Assembly: GCF_004331645.1 (NCBI RefSeq)
Contig: NZ_SJSK01000002.1
Span: 806,001-870,000, forward strand
Length of the DNA stretch: 64,000 nt
Origin: Pedobacter frigiditerrae
GTDB taxonomy: Bacteria > Bacteroidota > Bacteroidia > Sphingobacteriales > Sphingobacteriaceae
Direction of reading: 5' to 3'
Both the position numbers and the translations under genes were made by a program. Shown here piece by piece: positions 36,436-43,283 of this stretch. Positions within the stretch are counted from its first letter, which is position 1; every line of letters starts with the position of its first letter. The notes below the pieces were generated by a model that was given only the letters and a program-made list of their open reading frames with translations, was not told the origin of the DNA and made no database searches.

Positions 36436-36846
36436 ATGGCTGAACTAAAGACAAAGGTTACCACGCAATCGGTTGAAGAATATTTGCTGCAAATCCCTAA
36501 TGAAACAACCCGTAAGGATTGTCAGACTCTCTGTAAATTAATGGAGGATATGACTCAAGCAAAAGCAAAAATGTGGGGCAATGCAATTGTTGGCGTTGGC
36601 GATTATACCTACTCCTATTCAACTGGCAGAACCGGAGATTGGTTCATGATGGGCTTTTCACCTCGCAAAGCAAACATCAGTTTATATATTATGGGTTGTA
36701 ATGCCGACGAGAGGCTAGACATTTTACCTCGATTAGGAAAGCATACCACTGGAAAAGGTTGTATTTATGTGAAAAAATTGAGTGATATCAATATGGATGT
36801 TTTAAAGGAGATGTGTGAGATTTCTTATCGAAACTTGAAGAAGTAA
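36436..36846 (+). CDS. DUF1801 family protein, copy 2
   Basis: A 136-residue protein with AKMWGNAIVGVGDYTYSYSTG, GFSPRKANISLYI and a GKGCIYVKKLSDIN C-terminal motif, as in copy 1 at 30.2 kb (KACIYFKKLDDLN). Function unknown. It is followed by a REP-like element. Confidence 0.87.
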   Translation: MAELKTKVTTQSVEEYLLQIPNETTRKDCQTLCKLMEDMTQAKAKMWGNAIVGVGDYTYSYSTGRTGDWFMMGFSPRKANISLYIMGCNADERLDILPRLGKHTTGKGCIYVKKLSDINMDVLKEMCEISYRNLKK

Positions 36847-36860
36847 CATATAAAATGCAC

Positions 36861-36942
36861 CGTCATTTCGACGTTAGGAGAAATCTCTAAGTTTTGCATA
36901 TCGTATTAACAAATTGCTGTAATCAAGATAAGATATCTCGTC
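36861..36942. repeat. CGTCATTTCGA palindromic element, copy 2
   Basis: Begins CGTCATTTCGACGTTAGGAG and continues with AGAAATCTC; AGATATCTCGTCG (36931-36943) is the weakly inverted partner. It is a decayed copy compared with the 42.48-kb one. Confidence 0.5.
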
Positions 36943-36989
36943 GCTACCTAAGAAGTCGGGATAGGTGCACTAACTCGATACGCTGGTTG

Positions 36990-37877
36990 TTACAACAACA
37001 CTACCTTCAACGCATCAATAACATTCCCCATAGCTAATAACTGATGCGCCAATTCGTGTAATTCTCTTTCTCTATTATGCTCATCGCCGATGGTTGCATC
37101 TAAAATATCTTTTACAGCCGTATTCCAACGCATGACATCAATTACATCTTCAGTTGGCAATTGTTCGATGTTACCTAACATTCCTAAATCATTTCCAGTT
37201 AAAACCTTAGATTGTCTAACAGAAACTGGTAATGCACTCACTCCTATTCCTAATGTGGTTAATGGTTTGGCTACCTTAAATAAACTCTCAGCGGTAACCC
37301 TACAATACCAATCGCCACCTAACCTAGCAACTAAATCTATCTTAGCTTGGTCAATTTTACCATCCTCATCTAAAATATCCTCTTTGATATGGATTAATTT
37401 AATTTCTGCTAGAACTAAATTTCCAGCGCCGTGTTGGTCACCCAATGGGATAACTTCTTTAACCAAACATTCTAATTGAACAGGTGCTTCTGCAACTCTT
37501 GGCGGTTTTACCAAATGAGATTCTTGCATCGTGAAACCTGCCTTTTCAAATTCATTAACACCCTTTGCATATTCTGTACTAGCTAAACTAGTTTGCTGTA
37601 CCATTGCATAATTAACAATGTTGATGACACATTCCTTTACTTGTAATACATTCTCTAATGTGTGTTTAGTGGTATTGTCTCTCACTCTTCTGGCAGGAGA
37701 AAAAATACACATCGGTGGATTTGTACTAAACAAGTTAAAAAAGCTGAACGGACTTAAATTCACATTCCCTTCCGTATCAATTGTAGATGCAAAACAAATT
37801 GGTCGTGGTGCAATGGCATACTGCAAATAGTTTTGCAATTGCATAGGTGAAAGAGTTTCACAGTTTATCGTTAGCAT
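36990..37877 (-). CDS. Flavin reductase family (FMN-binding split barrel) protein
   Basis: A 295-residue protein. The N-terminal APRPICFASTIDTEGNVNLSPFSFFN and NVLQVKECVINIV blocks are the split-barrel flavin-binding core; PVQLECLVKEVIPLG fits later strands. The last ~90 residues are helical (HNRERELHELAHQLLAMG), an extension beyond the basic fold. It could reduce FMN for an oxygenase, or bind another flavin. Its place among aromatic-catabolism genes is suggestive, but those pathway enzymes do not need free flavin. Confidence 0.78.
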   Translation of the reverse strand: MLTINCETLSPMQLQNYLQYAIAPRPICFASTIDTEGNVNLSPFSFFNLFSTNPPMCIFSPARRVRDNTTKHTLENVLQVKECVINIVNYAMVQQTSLASTEYAKGVNEFEKAGFTMQESHLVKPPRVAEAPVQLECLVKEVIPLGDQHGAGNLVLAEIKLIHIKEDILDEDGKIDQAKIDLVARLGGDWYCRVTAESLFKVAKPLTTLGIGVSALPVSVRQSKVLTGNDLGMLGNIEQLPTEDVIDVMRWNTAVKDILDATIGDEHNRERELHELAHQLLAMGNVIDALKVVLL

Positions 37878-37931
37878 AAGAATTTGAAGGTTGAAATGCT
37901 GTAAAGTTGGAATGTTTTAAATGGAATAAAA

Positions 37932-38036
37932 AAACCAAAAAAGAATGTCATCCTGAGCTAGCTTGTACTGAGCGAAGTCGAAGTGAAGGAATTCTTTTTT
38001 GGTTTAGTCGTCATAGACAAGCTCAGACTGACAAAT
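37932..38036. repeat. GTCATCCTGAGC-family element inside a 15-base inverted repeat
   Basis: AAACCAAAAAAGAAT (37932-37946) is repeated in reverse at 37991-38005 and encloses GTCATCCTGAGC...AGCGAAGTCGAAG. A second, inverted piece (AGACAAGCTCAGACTGAC) follows to 38036. The arrangement resembles REP units placed head to head. Confidence 0.55.
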
Positions 38037-38042
38037 TTATAT

Positions 38043-39041
38043 TTAGGATTTCTTTAAGGCAAGTAACGAAAAATCTGTATCTACTTTAGTAATAATGTTA
38101 GTTAAACTTCCCAAACCCGTGATTTCCATTTCTACATCATCGCCAGCTTGCAACCACTGTACCTTGTAATTAGGGTCGTTAAGTAAACCAGTTCCATTTA
38201 GCTCTAAAAAGCAACCTGTTCCAACTGTTCCAGAGCCAATAACATCCCCTGGTAAAATATCTACTCCATAAGCACAACGTTCAATAATTTCTGCAAATGT
38301 CCAGTCCATATCAGCCATATTACCAGCAGAAACTTCTACACCGTTAACCCTACAATTCATTTTTAAATCATAAGCATTACCTGTGTGATTTGGTTTTGCT
38401 GCAACTTTATATTGTTCCAATTCATCTGGTGTTACCAACCAAGGCCCAATTACAGTTGAGAAATCTTTTCCCTTTGCAGGACCTAAATTCAACAACATCT
38501 CTTCCATTTGTAAGGTACGAGCGCTCATGTCATTCATGATCATATAACCAGCGATGTAATCATCAGCTTCTGCTGCTTTAACATTACGACCTTTCTTACC
38601 AATTACAACGGCCACCTCTAATTCAAAGTCTAATTTTTGAAAATGGTCTGGCATACATTCTATTTCTCCAGGACCTTGAATGGCATTGTGATTTGTAAAA
38701 TAGAAAATTGGATATTGGTCAAATTCTGCTATCATATCTGCTTTCCTATTTCTTCTTGCTGCTGCAACATGCTGACGAAAAGCATATCCATCTCTACAAG
38801 AAGTTGGATGTGGAACTGGCGCTAATATTTGATAAAAAACTTCTTCTTTTGGTTTAATTGCACCTGAGATGATATCTTCATTAATTTGCTTTGCTCTTTC
38901 CATTAAAGGTTCTCCACCTTCTAAAAAAGACTTCATGTCATCGGGTATTAATTTGTGGCATGAGTTTAAATTGTAAATGTGTCCATCTACAAAAACACCT
39001 AAATGTTCAATATCTTCAGTTTTATAGGATACTAGTTTCAT
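38043..39041 (-). CDS. Fumarylacetoacetate hydrolase family protein
   Basis: A 332-residue protein. FAH-fold features are YFTNHNAIQGPGEIE, a metal site in FELEVAVVIGKKGRNV with later D-x-S-A-R-T (MNDMSARTLQ), and GDVIGSGTVGTGCFLELNG. Fumarylacetoacetase is the last tyrosine-pathway enzyme, splitting fumarylacetoacetate into fumarate and acetoacetate; the presence of HppD and HmgA makes that role likely. Other family members are isomerases or decarboxylases of similar acids, so the assignment leans on context. Cytoplasmic. Confidence 0.85.
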   Translation of the reverse strand: MKLVSYKTEDIEHLGVFVDGHIYNLNSCHKLIPDDMKSFLEGGEPLMERAKQINEDIISGAIKPKEEVFYQILAPVPHPTSCRDGYAFRQHVAAARRNRKADMIAEFDQYPIFYFTNHNAIQGPGEIECMPDHFQKLDFELEVAVVIGKKGRNVKAAEADDYIAGYMIMNDMSARTLQMEEMLLNLGPAKGKDFSTVIGPWLVTPDELEQYKVAAKPNHTGNAYDLKMNCRVNGVEVSAGNMADMDWTFAEIIERCAYGVDILPGDVIGSGTVGTGCFLELNGTGLLNDPNYKVQWLQAGDDVEMEITGLGSLTNIITKVDTDFSLLALKKS

Positions 39042-39139
39042 ATGATATCTGGTTAAAATACTGGTTAAATGTACTATTTTACATGAACTGTTAAGGCTTA
39101 TTAATTATAAAATAAAGAAATCAGTTGATACTTATTTAT

Positions 39140-39835
39140 TTAATCTTTTGAAAACGTAAATAACTGCCCATCTTTTGCCATAATTATTTTTGAGGTAAGG
39201 CTAACAAATAATCCATGTGCCAAAAGTCCATCAATTTGATTTAAGCTTTCAGAAAGTTTTTGAGGTTTATCAATTAAACCAAAATCTACATCTACAATAT
39301 AATTATTGTTATCAGAAATAAAAATCTTACCTTCTTTATACCTTAAGTTTACAATACCATTCAGCTTTTCGAGTTCATTAACAACATATTGATAAGCTGT
39401 AGGAATAACCTCAATTGGAACTTTAAAGGCACCTAATTTTTCCACTTTTTTTGATGAATCAGTAACGATTATTCGATTCTTGCTTAAAGATGCTACTATT
39501 TTTTCTCTGAATAGCGCACCTCCTCCCCCCTTTATCAAATCTAATGTTTCTGAAAATTCATCCGCACCATCAATGCTGATATCAATATGTGAAGTTTTAC
39601 CAAGTTCTTGCATAGGAATCCCTAATGAAACAGCTAACTCCTCAGTCTTTATAGAACTGGCAACACCTATTATTTTTAATCCGTTATTAACTAATTTTGC
39701 TAATTCTTCAATAGCAAACTTTGCTGTAGAACCTGTTCCTAAGCCAACAATATCATTATCTCTTACAAAAGAAACAGCAGTTTTTGCAGCTGCTTCTTTT
39801 TCTATTTCGCTTTGATTTTGCTTATTTACTGACAT
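39140..39835 (-). CDS. rpiA: Ribose-5-phosphate isomerase A
   Basis: A 231-residue protein. The signature GLGTGSTAKFAIEEL with the following ASSIKTEELA substrate loop, and the catalytic DGADEFSETLDLIKGGGGALFREKI segment, are diagnostic. It interconverts ribose 5-phosphate and ribulose 5-phosphate in the pentose phosphate pathway. It is cytoplasmic, and its place among tyrosine genes looks incidental. Confidence 0.95.
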   Translation of the reverse strand: MSVNKQNQSEIEKEAAAKTAVSFVRDNDIVGLGTGSTAKFAIEELAKLVNNGLKIIGVASSIKTEELAVSLGIPMQELGKTSHIDISIDGADEFSETLDLIKGGGGALFREKIVASLSKNRIIVTDSSKKVEKLGAFKVPIEVIPTAYQYVVNELEKLNGIVNLRYKEGKIFISDNNNYIVDVDFGLIDKPQKLSESLNQIDGLLAHGLFVSLTSKIIMAKDGQLFTFSKD

Positions 39836-40086
39836 TAATTAAAAATAGCAAAGAAATTTGAAATTGCTATTTAAAACCATAATTTAGCCCCTAGAAAATG
39901 AGTAGCCATTCAACATATCAAAATCACAATGCTAATGAAGTTCTTTCAGCATTTAGGTATGCCATGTTATCTAAAATCATTTTTGCGCAATATTCTTTTT
40001 AGACTTTCCAATACTTCGTCTATCCTAAAACGTTTATAATTATTTAAACGTTATATATTTACATTCTAACCAAATTACCTAACGCT

Positions 40087-41253
40087 ATGCCTATTTACCA
40101 TACATTAGGAACAATTCCACCTAAAAGACATACGGTTTTTCGTAAACCTAATGGCGATTTATACGCAGAGGAATTAGTTTCTACAGAAGGCTTTTCTAGT
40201 TTATATTCATTGGTTTACCATTGTCATCCGCCAACAATTGTGAAATCTTTAGGCGAACCCTATAACGTAGAACCTAAAATCGCTCGTGAAAAACATCTAC
40301 GTCATACCAGCTTGATAGGCTTCAACATCAAGCCAGAAGATGATTATTTAAAGAGTCGCAAACCCGTTTTGGTCAATAGCGACTTGCATATTTCTTTGGC
40401 GGCGCCGAGAAAATCGATGACTGATTATTTTTACAAAAACAGTCAAGCTGATGAGGTCATCTTTATCCATGAAGGCTCTGGAACATTGAAAACTGGCTTC
40501 GGGAAAATCAAATTTGAGTATGGCGATTATCTTGTTGTTCCTCGTGGTACAATTTATCAACTGGAGTTTAATGATGAGAATAATAGGCTTTTCATAGTTG
40601 AAAGCTTTAGTCCTATTCGTACGCCTAAAAGATACAGAAACCAGTTTGGTCAGCTAGAAGAACACTCTCCATATTGCGAAAGAGATATCAAGCGTCCACA
40701 AGATTTAGAAACGATTGATGAGGTTGGAGATTTCAAGGTATTGATTAAAAAACAAGGAATAATGTACCCTTATACTTACGGTACGCACCCTTTTGACTTT
40801 GTGGGTTGGGATGGTTTCCATTATCCTTGGGCATTTTCTATTCACGATTTTGAGCCAATAACTGGGCGTTTGCACCAACCTCCTCCAGTTCACCAAACTT
40901 TTGAAGGGCATAACTTCGTGATTTGTTCTTTCGTTCCTCGCAAGTACGATTACCATCCATTGTCTATCCCTGCTCCTTATAACCATAGCAATGTAGATAG
41001 TGATGAGGTCTTGTATTATGTAGACGGAGATTTCATGAGTCGTAAAAGTGTGGTAAAAGGTCAGATTACACTGCACCCAGGGGGGATACCACATGGACCA
41101 CATCCCGGAACGGTAGAAAAATCAATAGGAAAAGAAAAAACAGAAGAACTAGCCGTTATGATAGACCCTTTTAGACCTTTAATGTTAACACAAGATGCGG
41201 TTGATATTGAAGATGAAAGTTACCATACCAGTTGGCAGATAAACGTAGAGTAA
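40087..41253 (+). CDS. hmgA: Homogentisate 1,2-dioxygenase
   Basis: A 388-residue protein in the usual Bacteroidota size range. Iron-site segments near the C-terminus are HPGGIPHGPHPG and the VHQTFEGHNFVIC block; the N-terminal EELVSTEGFSSLYSLVYH and the FIHEGSGTLKTGFG cupin loop also fit. It opens the homogentisate ring to maleylacetoacetate with oxygen. It is 86 bases upstream of hppD on the same strand, so the two are probably one unit. A TATATTTA-like -7 box lies about 30 bases before the start. Confidence 0.93.
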   Translation: MPIYHTLGTIPPKRHTVFRKPNGDLYAEELVSTEGFSSLYSLVYHCHPPTIVKSLGEPYNVEPKIAREKHLRHTSLIGFNIKPEDDYLKSRKPVLVNSDLHISLAAPRKSMTDYFYKNSQADEVIFIHEGSGTLKTGFGKIKFEYGDYLVVPRGTIYQLEFNDENNRLFIVESFSPIRTPKRYRNQFGQLEEHSPYCERDIKRPQDLETIDEVGDFKVLIKKQGIMYPYTYGTHPFDFVGWDGFHYPWAFSIHDFEPITGRLHQPPPVHQTFEGHNFVICSFVPRKYDYHPLSIPAPYNHSNVDSDEVLYYVDGDFMSRKSVVKGQITLHPGGIPHGPHPGTVEKSIGKEKTEELAVMIDPFRPLMLTQDAVDIEDESYHTSWQINVE

Positions 41254-41273
41254 AGTCCGAAAGTTGAAAGACA

Positions 41274-41302
41274 GGAAGTCCGAAAAATATTAACGGACTT
41301 CC
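41274..41302 (+). terminator. Hairpin between hmgA and hppD
   Basis: GGAAGTCCG (41274-41282) pairs with CGGACTTCC (41294-41302) around an 11-base loop. It is not followed by a T run, so it may attenuate rather than stop transcription into hppD. Confidence 0.45.
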
Positions 41303-41339
41303 CGACTTCCCGAATTTCTGACCCTTAAAAAACAACAAC

Positions 41340-42470
41340 ATGAGCACACAAACATTCGCAGAAAAAATAGCAAAAGCACAAGATTTCCTTCCAATTAATG
41401 GAACGGATTACATAGAATTTTACGTGGGCAACGCCAAGCAGGCAGCCCATTATTATAAAACAGCATTCGGTTTTCAATGCTTAGCTTACGCCGGACCAGA
41501 AACAGGAGTTCGTGACAGGGCATCTTACGTTTTGCAACAAGGCAAAATAAGATTGATTTTAACAACTGCATTAAAATCTGACAGCCTAATTGCCGAACAC
41601 GTTAAAACACATGGTGATGGTGTAAAAGTTTTAGCACTTTGGGTTGATGACGCCTACAGTGCTTTTGAAGAAACAACCAAACGTGGAGCAAAGCCATATT
41701 TGGAGCCACAAACCTTAACTGATGAAAACGGAGAGGTAAAAATGTCTGGGATTTACACCTATGGCGAAACCATTCACATGTTCATTGAGCGAAAAAACTA
41801 CAAAGGCATATTTATGCCAGGTTATCGCGAATGGAAAAGTGAATACAACCCAAGCGATGCAGGTTTACTTTACATAGACCATTGCGTTGGTAACGTGGGG
41901 TGGAACAGGATGAATGAGACCGTGAAATGGTACGAAGATGTAATGGGCTTTGTAAACATCCTTTCATTTGACGACAAACAAATTAACACTGAGTATTCTG
42001 CGTTAATGAGCAAGGTAATGAGCAATGGAAATGGTTTCTCGAAATTCCCAATCAATGAACCTGCTGAAGGAAAGAAGAAATCACAGATTGAAGAATACCT
42101 AGAATTTTATGAAGGTGAAGGTGTTCAGCATATTGCAGTTGCTACCAAAGACATTGTAAAAACTGTAACTGAACTCAAATCTCGCGGTGTTGAATTTTTA
42201 AGTCCGCCTCCAGAAGCTTATTACGAAATGATGCCAACACGGGTTGGAGATATCGATGAAGAAATAGCTTTGTTAAAAAGCCTAGGCATTTTGGTCGACT
42301 GTGATGAGGAAGGTTATTTGTTACAAATTTTCACAAAGCCAGTTGAAGACCGTCCTACTCTTTTCTTTGAAATAATCCAACGTAAAGGCGCACAATCTTT
42401 TGGTGCAGGAAACTTCAAGGCCTTGTTTGAGTCTTTAGAACGTGAGCAAGAATTGAGAGGGAATTTGTAA
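41340..42470 (+). CDS. hppD: 4-hydroxyphenylpyruvate dioxygenase
   Basis: A 376-residue protein of two VOC-type domains. Iron ligands are His181 (DHCVGN), His264 (VQHIAVA) and Glu344 (FFEIIQRKG); the spacing (83 and 80 residues) is that of known enzymes. It converts 4-hydroxyphenylpyruvate to homogentisate. The C-terminal helix and QSFGAGNFKALFES gate segment are present, so it appears complete. The keto acid would come from tyrosine by a transaminase, which is not in this window. Confidence 0.96.
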   Translation: MSTQTFAEKIAKAQDFLPINGTDYIEFYVGNAKQAAHYYKTAFGFQCLAYAGPETGVRDRASYVLQQGKIRLILTTALKSDSLIAEHVKTHGDGVKVLALWVDDAYSAFEETTKRGAKPYLEPQTLTDENGEVKMSGIYTYGETIHMFIERKNYKGIFMPGYREWKSEYNPSDAGLLYIDHCVGNVGWNRMNETVKWYEDVMGFVNILSFDDKQINTEYSALMSKVMSNGNGFSKFPINEPAEGKKKSQIEEYLEFYEGEGVQHIAVATKDIVKTVTELKSRGVEFLSPPPEAYYEMMPTRVGDIDEEIALLKSLGILVDCDEEGYLLQIFTKPVEDRPTLFFEIIQRKGAQSFGAGNFKALFESLEREQELRGNL

Positions 42471-42479
42471 TCTAATAAA

Positions 42480-42557
42480 CCGTCATTTCGACGTGAGGAG
42501 AAATCTTTGAGTTTGATCTAAAGATTTCTCCTCACTACGTTTCGTTCCAAATGACGG
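42480..42557. repeat. CGTCATTTCGA palindromic element, copy 3 (best preserved)
   Basis: Outer arms CCGTCATTT (42480-42488) and AAATGACGG (42549-42557), inner perfect 16-base stem GTGAGGAGAAATCTTT (42493-42508) with its complement (42520-42535). The whole is a 78-bp near-perfect hairpin, likely an intact REP/MITE-like unit. It lies between hppD and the DUF6970-like gene. Confidence 0.75.
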
Positions 42558-42615
42558 CTATCATACTCGGTCGTGTCTCACCAACCGAAAACAAAACTCT
42601 TCAATTTGATGTTAA

Positions 42616-42978
42616 ATGATAATGATCGCATCAAAACTTAAATTGTTATTTATTGGATTTGTATTATTGCAAACTCAAACTTGCAAAAAAGAAGATTTTA
42701 AAGACCTTCCTGTTTGCATCCTTGAGAAGATTGAAAAAATAAAAGCAGAGAATGTAGCAAACCCACCAGCAAGTGTTTGGCAATATGAATATAACGGGCA
42801 GGTAGTTTATTTTATTCCGCAGAAATGCTGTGATATTCCAAGTTCGCTTTACGATAGCAATTGTAATCTAATTTGCAGCCCTGATGGTGGCTTTACGGGA
42901 AAAGGCGATGGCAAATGCAAAGACTTTTTTGAAAAGCGAACCAAGGAAAAGTTAATCTGGAAAGACGAACGAAAATAA
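42616..42978 (+). CDS. DUF6970-like lipoprotein
   Basis: A 120-residue protein. A lipobox-like TQTC precedes KKED, so it is a likely lipoprotein. The mature domain has conserved cysteines (VCILEKIEKIKAEN, QKCCDIPSSLYDSNCNLIC, GDGKCKDF) and ASVWQYEYNGQVVYFIPQ, which look like DUF6970. Function unknown. It ends 2 bases before a bidirectional terminator shared with a minus-strand small ORF. Confidence 0.68.
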   Translation: MIMIASKLKLLFIGFVLLQTQTCKKEDFKDLPVCILEKIEKIKAENVANPPASVWQYEYNGQVVYFIPQKCCDIPSSLYDSNCNLICSPDGGFTGKGDGKCKDFFEKRTKEKLIWKDERK

Positions 42979-42980
42979 TT

Positions 42981-43012
42981 AAAAAGTTGTTCAGGAAACT
43001 GAGCAGCTTTTT
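42981..43012. terminator. Bidirectional terminator
   Basis: AAAAAGTTGTTCAG (42981-42994) and CTGAGCAGCTTTTT (42999-43012) pair with G-U wobbles around GAAA. A T run follows on both strands. It serves the DUF6970-like gene on the plus strand and, on the minus strand, a 38-codon ORF whose stop begins inside it. Confidence 0.85.
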
Positions 43013-43128
43013 TAGCAATGCCCCAAAGCGTAATAAATAACAACAAAAATAATGATGGTAGATAAACAGCCACCCCCTAGTTTTTTAGCACCGTAGCCTG
43101 CAATGATAGTTCTGAAGAAATTGTTCAT
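43012..43128 (-). CDS. Short membrane peptide (38 residues), candidate small gene
   Basis: ATG at 43128 to TAA at 43012-43014 (minus) encodes 38 residues: a short basic/amphipathic start (MNNFFRTIIAGYGAKK), a glycine cluster (LGGG), then one hydrophobic helix (STIIIFVVIYYALG) ending near the C-terminus. Its stop is directly attached to a terminator whose T run lies on the same strand, which argues that it is transcribed. It is shorter than usual gene-calling limits. I think similar short proteins occur in related genomes, but cannot check. It would be a single-pass inner-membrane peptide of unknown role. Confidence 0.55.
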   Translation of the reverse strand: MNNFFRTIIAGYGAKKLGGGCLSTIIIFVVIYYALGHC

Positions 43129-43283
43129 AGGTTAAGTTTTGTAGAATAACCATAAAAGGTCAAAAAAGTTTTCTGAAAAACAATTTTGTAGCTTGGTAAA
43201 ATCAATCCCTTGCCAAAGACATTCCTTTGGAACTTTTCTAATCAAATCAAATCTTCTGACTTACCTTCTTCAAGACTTTCAGA
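43129..43283. other. Short gene-free stretch before the glycosidase end
   Basis: No coding frame is supported. It holds the promoter region of the 38-residue ORF on the minus strand; no clear TAnnTTTG box was found. Confidence 0.3.

Noticed and set aside
37907..38089. 60-codon ORF across the repeat at 37.9 kb
   Set aside because: It is built from a GTCATCCTGAGC repeat and flanks, not from coding sequence.
39898..40002. 34-codon ORF between rpiA and hmgA
   Set aside because: No membrane segment or motif, and it lies in a likely promoter region.
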